Positions 47,255 through 56,013 of a DNA stretch of 64,000 bases are shown here, piece by piece (positions within the stretch are counted from its first letter, which is position 1; the number at the start of each line of letters is the position of its first letter). The translations under genes were made by a program, and so were the position numbers. The stretch is from Verrucomicrobiaceae bacterium (GTDB lineage: Bacteria; Verrucomicrobiota; Verrucomicrobiia; Verrucomicrobiales; Akkermansiaceae). Location of the stretch: positions 93,043-157,042 of the forward strand of contig JAIXWR010000020.1 in the NCBI GenBank assembly GCA_027491155.1, written 5' to 3'. The notes under the pieces were generated by a model. The model did not search any database. It saw only the letters and a program-made list of their open reading frames with translations, and was not told the origin of the DNA.

Positions 47255-48661
47255 TCATCGGCCGGGCTCGTAGGGCGGGACGGACTTCAACTTTTCCCCG
47301 AGCGCGGCGACGACTTCGGGATTCGCCTTGGCGACGTTGTGGTTCTCCTCCGGATCGCGGTCGTGATCGTAGAGCTCCGTCTGGCCATCGCTCCACAGGG
47401 TGAAGCGCCAGCGGGCGCTGCGGACGCTCCGGCCGTGAAGCTTCGGGCCCCGTGCGACGAGCGTGAATGCGGCGTCCTTGATGGCGGCGGCAGGATCTTC
47501 CAAAACCGGCCTCAGGCTTTTTCCCGCCGCCGCGTGGGGCATCTCCAGGCCGCAGAAATCGGCGACGGTCGGGTAGAGATCGACGAACTCGACGAGGGAA
47601 CGGCTGACTTGCCCGCCTTTCATCCCGGGCGCGGCGATGATGAGCGGGGCGCGGCAGGAGCGTTCGAACAGCGTGTTCTTGTTCCACCACTTCCGCTCGC
47701 CGGTGTGGTAGCCGTGATCGCCGACGACGATGACGAGCGTCTTGTCCCACAGCCGGTGCTTGTCGAGCGCGTCGAGCACGCGGCCGAGCTGCGCGTCCAT
47801 GAAGCTGGTGCCGGCGCAGTAGGCGCGGAACAGCTCGCGCCAGTCCTGGTCGTTGAGCTTGGCGAATGCTTCGGCGTAGGCCCCGAAGCCGACGGCTTGG
47901 GGCGGAGCGGGCGTTAGATCCGCCGGGTCTCGCCAGGGCTTGAGGGAATCCGGCGGATAAAGGTCGAAGTATTTCTTCGGCGCGATGAACGGATCGTGCG
48001 GCTTCATGAAGCCGCAGCCGATGAACCAGGGTTTGTCGCCGAGCTGCCCGATCATCGCCACCGTGGCGGCGGCGATCTGCCCGTCGGGCTGATCGTCGTC
48101 GCCGCCATCCGCGGCACCCCAGGCGCACCAGTCGAGTTCGCCGCCGGTGACGTTGCGGCCTTCGATCAGTTTGCCGCCCGTCCTGGTGGCCCGGTAATCC
48201 CGCGCCGAATGCCACGAGCGGCCGACGTCCGCCCATTTCGCCTTTTCCGCGGCGTCCTTGCCGCCGCCCAAATGGTAGATCTTGCCGAAGGCGTGCGCCT
48301 GCCAACCGGCGTCCTTGCACAGCTGCGGCAGGGTGACGATGCCGGGCATCTTCGACCGGAGAAGGTCGGTGTTGTTGACGATGCCCGTTTGCTCGGCGCG
48401 CAGTCCCGCCATCATCGAGCAGCGGCTGGGGTTGCACACCGGATACTGCACGTAAGCGCGCTCGAAGGTGGTGCCTCGGGCCCGCAGGCGGTCGAGGTTC
48501 GGCGTCTTCACGACGTCCCGCGTGAAGGCGCCGCCGTAGTCGCGCAAGTCGTCCGCCATGATGAGCAGGACGTTGGGTTTGGACGCCCCTTCCCCCGCGG
48601 CCGTCGGCATCGCGGCCAGCGGGAAAAGCAGGCCGGCCAGAAACAGGTGGATCGTTTTCAT
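47255..48661 (-). CDS. formylglycine-dependent sulfatase (iduronate-2-sulfatase-like)
   Basis: 468 residues with a signal peptide (FLAGLLFPLAAMPTAAG). The N-terminal metal site is NVLLIMADDLRD. The catalytic motif VCNPSRCSMMAG contains the C-x-P-S-R sequence in which Cys becomes formylglycine. Later ligands are in FMKPHDPF and VVGDHGYHTGE, then the C-terminal domain SDGQTELYDHDRDPEENHN. These features resemble S1_7-type sulfatases acting on sulfated glycans such as iduronate-2-sulfate. It should act in the periplasm. A maturase is not in the window. The PhoD-like gene lies 33 nt upstream on the same strand, so the two may be cotranscribed. Confidence 0.94.
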   Translation of the reverse strand: MKTIHLFLAGLLFPLAAMPTAAGEGASKPNVLLIMADDLRDYGGAFTRDVVKTPNLDRLRARGTTFERAYVQYPVCNPSRCSMMAGLRAEQTGIVNNTDLLRSKMPGIVTLPQLCKDAGWQAHAFGKIYHLGGGKDAAEKAKWADVGRSWHSARDYRATRTGGKLIEGRNVTGGELDWCAWGAADGGDDDQPDGQIAAATVAMIGQLGDKPWFIGCGFMKPHDPFIAPKKYFDLYPPDSLKPWRDPADLTPAPPQAVGFGAYAEAFAKLNDQDWRELFRAYCAGTSFMDAQLGRVLDALDKHRLWDKTLVIVVGDHGYHTGERKWWNKNTLFERSCRAPLIIAAPGMKGGQVSRSLVEFVDLYPTVADFCGLEMPHAAAGKSLRPVLEDPAAAIKDAAFTLVARGPKLHGRSVRSARWRFTLWSDGQTELYDHDRDPEENHNVAKANPEVVAALGEKLKSVPPYEPGR

Positions 48662-48694
48662 GGTGGCGTGGCAAGGGGCCCCGCAGCGGGCGCT

Positions 48695-49789
48695 TCAACG
48701 GAGATCGGAAATCGCGGCATCGCGGGAGAAGACGAGGTCGCCCTTCAGCCCGCGGACCTCGAAGCGGAGCGTAGGAACAGGGTCATCCCATCGGATCCGC
48801 AGCAGGCCGAAGTTGGAGCCGGTGTAGGGGCGGTCGTGGATGCGGTAGCGGTTCGGGGGGCCTTTTGGAGGATTCTTCAAGGTGTATTCGGACTCCTTGG
48901 CGACGGGTTGGTTGAGCCCGCTGGTGGTCATTTCATGGAGCGGGTAGGGAGCGCCGTCGGCGGGCTTCAGCAGCGAGAGTTCGGCAAGATGACGGTCGCC
49001 GCTGACGAGCACGACACCCTTGGCCCCGGTGCGGCGGACGAGTTCGAGAAACCGGGCGCGCTCTTGCGGGAAGTTCGACCATTTCTCCGATCCATGCTCG
49101 GTCGAGGAGAATGAAATGCTGGTGACCACGGCCCGGACTTCGGCGGGCTCGCGCAGGCGGCGTTCGAGCCAGGTCCATTGCTCCTCTCCGAGCATCGTCG
49201 CGCCGGGATCGGTGTTGGGAATGACGACCTTCGGATCGGACGGATCCTTCTTCAGCGGCGAGCGGAAGGAACGGGTGTCCAGCAGGATGAGTTGGAGCCG
49301 CTTGCCCGCCGGGCCGAAGGTCACGGCATCGTAAACGCCGGGGGAACCGCGCAAGGGCGACGCGGCGGGCACCTGGAAGAAATCGCAGAACTCCTTCTGT
49401 GCGGCGGCCGCGCCGGGGAATCCGGCACCGCCGTCGTTGATCCCGTAGTCATGGTCGTCCCACGTGGCGAAAAGCGGGGTGGTCCGGCGGAGCTTGGCGA
49501 AACCCGGCATGGCGGCGAGCTGGGCGTACTTCTCACGGAGCACCACCGGATCGGGCGAGTCGCCGTAGATGTTGTCGCCGCAGAGCACGAAGGCATCGCA
49601 ACGGGCGGCATGGATCGCGTCCCAGATCGGCTGGGGCCGCTCCTGCCGGGCGCAGGAACCGAAACCGAGCGTGGCGACGAGGAGTTCCGGCCGGGTTGAC
49701 ACGCGGTCGGGCGCGGCGGCTTCAGCGGCCATGCCCGGAACCCGGACGGCGAGTAGCATGAAGGCGAGAAACGGAACGATCGATTTCAT
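48695..49789 (-). CDS. PhoD-like alkaline phosphatase/phosphodiesterase
   Basis: 364 residues with a signal peptide (MKSIVPFLAFMLLAVRVPG). The PhoD-type metal site is spread over LGFGSCARQ, AFVLCGDNIYGDS, FATWDDHDYGINDGG and VLVSGDRHLAELS. The sequence LILLDTRSFRSPL is also typical. PhoD proteins release phosphate from phosphodiesters outside the cytoplasm using Fe and Ca. The sulfatase gene follows 33 nt downstream, and a shared transcript would put two ester-cleaving enzymes under one control. Confidence 0.9.
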   Translation of the reverse strand: MKSIVPFLAFMLLAVRVPGMAAEAAAPDRVSTRPELLVATLGFGSCARQERPQPIWDAIHAARCDAFVLCGDNIYGDSPDPVVLREKYAQLAAMPGFAKLRRTTPLFATWDDHDYGINDGGAGFPGAAAAQKEFCDFFQVPAASPLRGSPGVYDAVTFGPAGKRLQLILLDTRSFRSPLKKDPSDPKVVIPNTDPGATMLGEEQWTWLERRLREPAEVRAVVTSISFSSTEHGSEKWSNFPQERARFLELVRRTGAKGVVLVSGDRHLAELSLLKPADGAPYPLHEMTTSGLNQPVAKESEYTLKNPPKGPPNRYRIHDRPYTGSNFGLLRIRWDDPVPTLRFEVRGLKGDLVFSRDAAISDLR

Positions 49790-49804
49790 GGCCGGGCATT
49801 CCCC

Positions 49805-50917
49805 TCACCGCATCTCGCTGAAGCCCACGCCCAGTTCCTCGCCGATGCGCTGGATCTTCGCCCGCTCCCGCGGCTCGATCAGCGTGATCGATACGCCTTT
49901 CTTCCCCGCCCGTGCGGTGCGGCCGCTACGATGGGTGTAGTATTCAAGCTGGTCCGGCGGCTGGTGGTGGATGACGAAGGCCAGGCCGTCGACGTCGATG
50001 CCCCGCGCCGCGACGTCGGTGGCGACCAGCACGCGGATGCGGCCTTTCTTGAAGGAGCGCATCACCTTGTCGCGCTCGGGCTGGGTGAGGTCGCCCTGCA
50101 GCACGTCGACCTGGTGGCCGAGCTTGGCGAGCTGCTTGCCGAGGGTGATCGCGCCGGCCTTGGTGCGGCAAAAGACCAGGCCGCGCTCGTCGTCGTGGCG
50201 GTCGAGGTAATCGGCGATGAAGTCGGTCTTCTCGTCGCGGGGCCGGACGGCGAAGCGGTGGTCGATGTCGCGGTTCACGACGTGGCCGCGGTCGATGGTC
50301 AGCGTGTGCGGCTCGGCCCTCATGCAGACCTTGACCAGTTGCCGGATGGACTCGGGGAAGGTGGCGGAGAACAGCCAGGTGGAGCGGCGTCCGGCGGTGA
50401 GGGCGATGATCTGCTCGAGCTCCTTCTTGAAGCCCATGCCGAGCATCTCGTCGGCTTCGTCGAGCACCAGGTGCTTCACGGCATCGAGCGACAGCGCCTT
50501 GAGCTTCACCAGCTCGACCAGCCGGCCGGGGGTGGCGACGACGATCTGGGTCGGCCGCTGGAGCGCGGCGATCTGGCGGTCCATCTTGTCGCCGCCGCTG
50601 ACCACCTCGACGAAGGTCTTCGCCGCATGCTTGGTGTAGCGGAACAGGTGCTTGCCGATCTGTTTCGCCAGCTCGCGGGTCGGCGCGACGACGAGGCCCT
50701 GGATGTGCGGCGACTTCGGATCGACCTTGGTCAGCAGGGGCAGGCCGAAGGCCGCGGTCTTGCCGGTGCCGGTCTGGGCCCGGGCGACGAGGTCGCCACC
50801 GTCCTGCATCAGGAAGGGGATGGCCTGGCGCTGGATTTCGGTCGGCATGACGATGCCGAGTTCTTCCAGCCCCTGGACCAGGTCGGCCGGGATGCCGAGT
50901 TCTTGAAAGGTGCTCAC
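49805..50917 (-). CDS. DEAD-box RNA helicase (RhlE/DeaD-like core)
   Basis: 370 residues from a GTG at 50917. The longer open frame upstream is antisense to the methyltransferase and not native. All helicase motifs are visible: Q-motif MPTEIQRQAI, motif I AQTGTGKT, Ia PTRELAKQ, Ib TPGRLVEL, II LVLDEADEML, III FSATFPES, IV GLVFCRTKAGA, V ATDVAARGIDV, VI HRSGRTARAG. It stops soon after the core, without the basic tail of many RhlE proteins. Role in ribosome assembly or RNA decay is likely. Confidence 0.95.
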   Translation of the reverse strand: MSTFQELGIPADLVQGLEELGIVMPTEIQRQAIPFLMQDGGDLVARAQTGTGKTAAFGLPLLTKVDPKSPHIQGLVVAPTRELAKQIGKHLFRYTKHAAKTFVEVVSGGDKMDRQIAALQRPTQIVVATPGRLVELVKLKALSLDAVKHLVLDEADEMLGMGFKKELEQIIALTAGRRSTWLFSATFPESIRQLVKVCMRAEPHTLTIDRGHVVNRDIDHRFAVRPRDEKTDFIADYLDRHDDERGLVFCRTKAGAITLGKQLAKLGHQVDVLQGDLTQPERDKVMRSFKKGRIRVLVATDVAARGIDVDGLAFVIHHQPPDQLEYYTHRSGRTARAGKKGVSITLIEPRERAKIQRIGEELGVGFSEMR

Positions 50918-50956
50918 GGCGGCGACCCTGTCCGCTCGCGGCGCGGTTGACGAGCG

Positions 50957-51691
50957 ATGAAATCGATTGCTCGCAGCCGGATTCCCCGGATGGTCGGCCG
51001 CGTGAAACCCTACGTCCAACTCGCCGAGGCGCGGCTGCGCGACGGCACCGTCTTCTCGCTGCACACCCACGACGGGAAATTCTACCTCAAGAACGACCGC
51101 CGCGAGCTGATGAGCACGGCGCTGACCTACTCCGAGCAGCTCCTCGCCGAGCTGGGCTGCGCGGCCTTGTTCGACGGCATGCCTTCCCGGCCGAAACATC
51201 CGCGCGTGTTGATCGGCGGGCTGGGCATGGGCTTCACGCTGAAGCGGACGCTCGAGGTCGTCGGCCGGCCGGCCACGGTGGAGGTGGCGGAACTGGTGCC
51301 GGAGATCATCGAGTGGAACCGGACCTTCCTCGCCGGGCACAACGGCCCGATCCTCGGCGACGAGCGGACGAAGATCTACCGCGGCGATCTTTTCGACTGC
51401 CTCGCCGAGCGGGGGAAAGGGACTTACGATGCGATCCTGATCGATATCGACGACGGCCCGGACATGCTGATCACCGAGGGCAACTCGCGGCTCTATTCGC
51501 CGGCCTTTTTGGCGAGGATCCGCGACGCGCTGGCACCGGGCGGTTGCGTGGCCTACTGGCTGGCGCTGCCCAACGCGGACTTCGTCAGGGGACTCCACAA
51601 GGCCGGCTTCGTCGTGGAGGAACACCTCGCCAAGCCCCACGCGAACTCGAAGAAGCCGCGCCACCGGATCTACGTCGCGCGTCGTCGATAG
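50957..51691 (+). CDS. spermidine-synthase-like SAM-dependent methyltransferase
   Basis: 244 residues from ATG 50957; an internal ATG at 50990 is possible. The Rossmann core is clear: VLIGGLGMGFTLKRTLEVVG (SAM glycine loop), VEVAELVPEIIEWNR (acidic residue contacting the nucleoside), IYRGDLFDCL and YDAILIDIDDGPDMLI. The arrangement is close to polyamine aminopropyltransferases. The length and N-terminus match the spermidine-synthase-like proteins of unknown substrate. It is divergent from the helicase gene, with 39 nt between starts. Confidence 0.85.
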   Translation: MKSIARSRIPRMVGRVKPYVQLAEARLRDGTVFSLHTHDGKFYLKNDRRELMSTALTYSEQLLAELGCAALFDGMPSRPKHPRVLIGGLGMGFTLKRTLEVVGRPATVEVAELVPEIIEWNRTFLAGHNGPILGDERTKIYRGDLFDCLAERGKGTYDAILIDIDDGPDMLITEGNSRLYSPAFLARIRDALAPGGCVAYWLALPNADFVRGLHKAGFVVEEHLAKPHANSKKPRHRIYVARRR

Positions 51692-51703
51692 CCACATTCC
51701 GGC

Positions 51704-53416
51704 TCACGGGACCACCTCGCGGCGGTTGCCGAGCGACTCCTGCTGCTCCCGGCGGAGCTCCGCGTCGAGGTCCTGTTCGGCGGCATCGAGCACGCCTAAC
51801 AGGTCGCGGGCTTCCAGCAGACGCGGGGTCATGACGTAGCTCGCGCCTCCTTCGTAAAAGGCGGCCACGTCGGCGATGCGTTCGGCATGCACGATGATCC
51901 GGGCCTGCGGGCTCAGCTCGCGCAACTGGCGCAGCAGCTTGCGGTTGGAAGTGCCGCGCAGCACGCTGTCGGGCAAGGTGCAGACGAGGGATTCCGCGTG
52001 GTGGACACCGGCGTGTTCGAGCACGTCGCGCTGGCTGATGTCGCCGTAAACCACTTCGATCCCGCGGGCCCGGAGCTTCGCGATCACGTCCGGGTTGAAA
52101 TCGATCACCTTGATCCTCGGCAGCAGCGCCGGGCGGTCGCGGGCGATCTCCTCGAGCAGCGAGCTGGCGGTCTCGAAGAAGCCTAACAGGAAGATGGTCC
52201 GCGGGTTCCCGTCGTGTCCCGCGTCGGCGGACCCGCCGGGCAGGTCGGGCAGGCCCAGCTTGGCGAGCCACGGCGAGACCCGCCGCACCAGCGGGTCGCT
52301 CTTGAGAATCCCGTAGGTCGAGGTCACCGCGAGGAAGGCGAAGGCGAAGGCGGCGATGCTGACGCTTTTCTCCGAGACATCGCCCGAGGCCTTGCCGATG
52401 GCCAGCAGGACCAGCGACAGCTCGCTGAGCTGGCTGAGATGGATCGCCGGCAGCAGGCTCATGCGGTGGCCCTGCCGCATCAGGTGGAGCGCGGGGAAGA
52501 CCGTGAGCAGCCGGCCGGCCACCAGCACCACGCCGAAGACCAGCATCCAGAACAGATAGTCCCAAGTCGGCAGCGGGATGATCATGCCGAGCGCGACGAA
52601 GAAGAGGGTGACGAAGAAGTCGCGGATGTTGGTCACCTTCGCCACCACGTCGAGGGTATAGGGGAAGGTGGAAAGCATCACCCCGGCAACCAGCGCGCCC
52701 ATTTCCCGCGACAGCCCGAGGTGGGCGGCGAAGCCGGACATCGCGAAGCACCACGACAGCGCGCCGACCAGCACCAGCTCCGGCTGGCGGGCGATCCGGC
52801 GGAACAGGGGCGGCAGCACGAAGCGGCTGGCCACGTAGGCCGCGCCGACCAGCAGCAGCACCTTGCCAAGCGCCAGCGCCAGCGGGCCCGGCGCCGGGTC
52901 CTTGAGGTTCGGCTGGATGGCGAGGAAGAGGATCACGAACACGTCCTGCAGGACCAGGATCCCCAGCGTGACGCGGCCGGCCAGGGTCTCCAGCTCGCGC
53001 TTGTCGTGCAGCAGCTTGATGATGATGACGGTGCTGCTCATCGCCAGCGCCACCGCCAGGTAGAGCGCCTCCAGCCAGCCCGCGGCGGGTCCCAGCAGGC
53101 CGAAGAAGAGCCACCCGATCGCCACGCAGCCGCTGATCTGCGCCAGCGCGGTCACGGTGATGACCCGGCCCGCGCCGAGCATCTTCTTGAGGTCCATCTC
53201 CAGCCCGATCATGAACAGCAGCAGCGCCAGCCCGATCTCCGAGATGGTGCGGATCGAGTCCGGGTCGGTGACGAAGCGCAGGCCGTGGGGCCCGATCACG
53301 AAGCCGGCGATCAGGTAGGCGATCAACAGCGGCTGCCGCACCATCTGGCACAGCACCCCCGCCAGCCAGGCGGCGATGATGCACAGCGCGATGTCGGAAA
53401 CGATCCCGTGGTCCAC
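51704..53416 (-). CDS. CPA2-family cation/proton antiporter with RCK domain (KefB-like)
   Basis: 570 residues from a GTG at 53416. About 12-13 transmembrane helices are seen in the first 390 residues. CPA2 wording includes LIAYLIAGFVIGPHGLRFV, LLLFMIGLEMDLKKM, ALAMSSTVIIIKLL and ILVLQDVFVILFLAI (LQD of the ion site). After a linker rich in charged residues comes a TrkA-N/RCK domain (IFLLGFFETASSLLEEIARD, VIDFNPDVIAKLRARGIEVV and YGDISQRDVLEHAG). Such proteins exchange K+ or Na+ for protons and are gated through the RCK domain. Two TTA codons are at 51797 and 52184. Confidence 0.93.
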   Translation of the reverse strand: MDHGIVSDIALCIIAAWLAGVLCQMVRQPLLIAYLIAGFVIGPHGLRFVTDPDSIRTISEIGLALLLFMIGLEMDLKKMLGAGRVITVTALAQISGCVAIGWLFFGLLGPAAGWLEALYLAVALAMSSTVIIIKLLHDKRELETLAGRVTLGILVLQDVFVILFLAIQPNLKDPAPGPLALALGKVLLLVGAAYVASRFVLPPLFRRIARQPELVLVGALSWCFAMSGFAAHLGLSREMGALVAGVMLSTFPYTLDVVAKVTNIRDFFVTLFFVALGMIIPLPTWDYLFWMLVFGVVLVAGRLLTVFPALHLMRQGHRMSLLPAIHLSQLSELSLVLLAIGKASGDVSEKSVSIAAFAFAFLAVTSTYGILKSDPLVRRVSPWLAKLGLPDLPGGSADAGHDGNPRTIFLLGFFETASSLLEEIARDRPALLPRIKVIDFNPDVIAKLRARGIEVVYGDISQRDVLEHAGVHHAESLVCTLPDSVLRGTSNRKLLRQLRELSPQARIIVHAERIADVAAFYEGGASYVMTPRLLEARDLLGVLDAAEQDLDAELRREQQESLGNRREVVP

Positions 53417-53524
53417 GGTGCGGCACCGTAGCAAGCGGGTCCCGTTCGTCGATGCGGGAGTTCTCCTTCCTGCCGCCGCGGGATCCTGCTTGCCTCCGCG
53501 GGCCGGCGGATCCAGACCGGGAAC

Positions 53525-54367
53525 GTGAAAAGTTCCCTGTCCCCGATTGCCCGCATCGTGCACCGCGCCGCGGGACTGCTGCTGGCTTCCATCATCTCGC
53601 TTTCGGCCCACGAAGCGCAGCCGGCCACCGCGGCAGGCGGCAAGCCGAAGGTGCTCGTCTATTCCGATACCGGCTACTACCGCCACCCGGAGATCCCGAA
53701 GATCAACCGGTGGCTGGTCCTGCTCGGCCATGAGAACGGCTTCGAAGTCGATGTGACCGAGCACGGCAAGGACCTCCTGCCCGCCGCGCTCGCGCCCTAC
53801 GACGCGCTGGTCCTGAACAACGCCAACGAACTCGACAAGGTCCTCGACGAAGAGGCGCGGAAGTCGGTGGAAGCCTGGTTCGACGGCGGCAAGAAAGGGA
53901 TCGTCGGCCTTCACGCCGCGCTCGTCCACCAGACGCGCTGGCCGTGGCTGAACCGCCTCGGCGGCTGCGATTTCAACAGCGACTCGGATTTCTCCAAGGC
54001 GAAGGTGACGGTCGATCCCGCGGCGAAGGACCACCCCGCGGTGAAAGGCCAGCCGGCCGAATTCGAGATCGAGGCGGACTGGACCAACCACGACCGCAGC
54101 GTGACCGGCCTGCCCGGGTTCCAGGTGCTGCTGCGGGTCGACGAAAGCACCTACGAGCCGGTGCGCGAATACTTCCGCACCCGCGGCGGGAAGCCGATGG
54201 GCAAGGATCATCCGATCGCGTGGACCCACGAGCCCGCCGGCGGCGGCCGCTTCTTCTACACCGAGTTCGGCCACGACCTGCGCTCGCTCGCGACGCCTTT
54301 CGTGCGGCGCCACGTCCTCGAAGGCATCCGCTGGGCGGGCCGCTTTCCACAGCCGGCCGCGAAGTGA
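53525..54367 (+). CDS. ThuA-like domain secreted protein 2
   Basis: 280 residues from a GTG at 53525. The signal peptide region is HRAAGLLLASIISLSAHEA. The ThuA fold follows: KVLVYSDTGYYRHPEIPKIN, YDALVLNNANELDK, KGIVGLHAALVHQTRWPWLN, AKDHPAVKGQPAEFEIEADW and RFFYTEFGHDLRSLATPFVR. This is a different subgroup from the protein at 6839: its GLHAA motif replaces LHCAM. A lipoprotein cytochrome c starts 57 nt downstream, a neighbourhood often seen for ThuA genes in this phylum. Confidence 0.9.
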   Translation: MKSSLSPIARIVHRAAGLLLASIISLSAHEAQPATAAGGKPKVLVYSDTGYYRHPEIPKINRWLVLLGHENGFEVDVTEHGKDLLPAALAPYDALVLNNANELDKVLDEEARKSVEAWFDGGKKGIVGLHAALVHQTRWPWLNRLGGCDFNSDSDFSKAKVTVDPAAKDHPAVKGQPAEFEIEADWTNHDRSVTGLPGFQVLLRVDESTYEPVREYFRTRGGKPMGKDHPIAWTHEPAGGGRFFYTEFGHDLRSLATPFVRRHVLEGIRWAGRFPQPAAK

Positions 54368-54424
54368 CCGCGGCGGCATGCTTTCTTCCTTCCCGCAGGC
54401 CTCGCGGGAATTGAAACTGCCGGG

Positions 54425-54850
54425 ATGAAACCCTCCCCCGCCCTCTTCCTCCTCGCTGCCGTCCCGCTGCTGTTCGCAGGCTGCGCCACGCCGACCGCCT
54501 CGCCGACCGCCGCCGCGGGCTTCGAGCAGATCCGCCCGGTGCTCGAGGCGAGCTGCGTGCATTGCCACGGCTCGGAACGCCTCGCAGGCATGCCGTCGTT
54601 CTCCAGCACCCGCGACCTCGCGGCGCTGACCGGTCCGGGCCGGCTGATCGTCCCCGGCGCACCGGAAAGCAGCCGCTTTTTCCAGGTGGTGGCGATGTCC
54701 GACAGCGACATCGGCGCGATGCCGCCGACGGGCCACGCCCTGGCACCTCGTGAAGTCGAGCTTCTCAAGTCATGGATCGCGGGCGGCGCGGAATTGCCGG
54801 ACAAGAACGTCGCGCTCCGGCCGCACGGGCGATCCCCCCGGTCGCGCTGA
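54425..54850 (+). CDS. c-type cytochrome lipoprotein
   Basis: 141 residues. The signal peptide ends in the lipobox LLFAGC. The haem-binding motif is SCVHCHGSERLAG (CxxCH), and the sixth ligand is likely the Met in DIGAMPPTGHALAPREVE. The wording EIRPVLEASC-like near the start and EVELLKSWIAGGAELP at the end match the small cytochrome domain (PSCyt1-type) found in Planctomycetota and Verrucomicrobiota. It should carry electrons at the outer side of a membrane. The adjacent gene is ThuA-like protein 2. Confidence 0.88.
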   Translation: MKPSPALFLLAAVPLLFAGCATPTASPTAAAGFEQIRPVLEASCVHCHGSERLAGMPSFSSTRDLAALTGPGRLIVPGAPESSRFFQVVAMSDSDIGAMPPTGHALAPREVELLKSWIAGGAELPDKNVALRPHGRSPRSR

Positions 54851-54858
54851 GATCCGCC

Positions 54859-55359
54859 TCAGTGGACCTCCACCGTCCGGCCCATCGCGGCCTCGTAGAT
54901 CCGGTGAAGGCGGAAGGTCTGCTGCGCGCCGAGCTTCTGGCCGAACTGGGCGACGAGGTAGAGCCCGATCCCGATCGCCAGCATCGCGCCGAAGATCCAC
55001 AGCGCCCACGGATACTTGCCGATCAGACATTGCGCGAGGCCGAAGATGCCGGAAAAGAGCCCGAAGGTGCCCGTCAGCAGATAGCCGTAAAGGAAGAGCC
55101 CCCAGACATTCGCGTTCGGCCCGTAGATGCCCTCGATCCGCGTCTTGCCGTCCTGCGTGCCCTCGAACTCGAGGTTCAGCCGCGGCGACCAGAAGTGGCG
55201 GTCCTGCTCCGGGATGCGCAGGCAGATGAAGCCGGGAAAGACCTTCATCTCGCAAGGTTCCGCCCCCGCCTCCACGGCCCTCGCCAGCCGGGCCTGAGCC
55301 TCTTCCAAGGCCAGGTCGAGCGTCTGGCTGAAACGTGGACGGATGCCGAAACTGCTCAT
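54859..55359 (-). CDS. two-helix membrane protein of unknown function
   Basis: 166 residues from ATG 55359. A polar N-terminal domain of about 95 residues (LDLALEEAQARLARAVEAGA, FICLRIPEQDRHFWSPRLNL) precedes two or three hydrophobic segments: VWGLFLYGYLLTGTFGLFSG, FGLAQCLIG and ALWIFGAMLAIGIGLYLVAQ. A short soluble tail ends RIYEAAMGRTVEVH. I recall similar proteins in Verrucomicrobiota without a name. It is convergent with the cytochrome gene, with 8 nt between stops. Confidence 0.72.
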   Translation of the reverse strand: MSSFGIRPRFSQTLDLALEEAQARLARAVEAGAEPCEMKVFPGFICLRIPEQDRHFWSPRLNLEFEGTQDGKTRIEGIYGPNANVWGLFLYGYLLTGTFGLFSGIFGLAQCLIGKYPWALWIFGAMLAIGIGLYLVAQFGQKLGAQQTFRLHRIYEAAMGRTVEVH

Positions 55360-55625
55360 GGTCTGCCAGCATGCGGACTCCGCATTTCCTGTCAATCTTG
55401 CGGGAGGAAGCGGTCCGGGCACTGCGGCAGGAGAACGGCCGCCGCCCTTCGGTCCTGCCGCACCTGTCGGCCTTGCGGGCATGGACTCTCCCGGAGAAAG
55501 CAGCCGCGGCCCCGGTTTACCCAAAGTGCAATTGACCGTATTCCGGGCATCTGAGAGCCTTCTGGAGGCTCGGATACCGACCGTTGAACCTGCATTTCAC
55601 CAGGATCCGGCCCGCCCGCCGCGCC

Positions 55626-55970
55626 ATGCCCGCATCCCTCGAACCGCCTCCCCTCCGTTTCCGCCGGAATCCGGCAGCGCGCCGGTTTTGCGCTTCCTTC
55701 CTCGCCGCCTTCGTCCCGCTCGCGGCACCCGCTTCCGCGGCCGACGACCATCCGGCGCGGCGGCCGAATCTCCTGCCGGTCGTGGCCGATGACATCGGCA
55801 ACTCCGACCTCGGCTGCTTCGGCGGGGAGATCCGCGGCGAAGCGGATTGGCCCGGCCGGGAACTCTCCGGCAACCGGGCGATCCGCCAGGGCGACCGGGA
55901 GCCCTTCGATCCCGAAAACAAACCCGCCGAACTCAACGACCTGTCCGCCCGCCATCCCGAAATGCGCTAG
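55626..55970 (+). pseudogene. gutted arylsulfatase gene remnant
   Basis: 114 codons, still open. The start is a signal peptide (CASFLAAFVPLAAPASA) followed by RRPNLLPVVADDIGNSDLGC and FGGEIR, the exact opening of a sulfatase (consensus RPNILLILADDMGWSDLGC). Directly after it comes ELSGNRAIRQGD, then EPFDPENKPAELNDLSARHP, which are normally near the end of the protein. The whole catalytic centre, including the C-x-P-x-R formylglycine motif, is missing, some 400 residues. It cannot be an active enzyme. The frame is kept, so the deletion was in phase or recent. A 266-nt gap before it holds nothing else recognisable. Confidence 0.8.
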
Positions 55971-56013
55971 GCAAGCCCGCCTCTCCCGATCCAAGCTCCA
56001 ACCGACCAACACC

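Noticed and set aside
49805..51697. Helicase frame extended to 630 codons
   Set aside because: The extra part is antisense to the methyltransferase; the Q-motif fixes the start near 50917.
51704..54736. Antiporter frame extended to 1010 codons
   Set aside because: The extra part is antisense to the ThuA-like gene 2; first transmembrane helix and GTG at 53416 fix the start.
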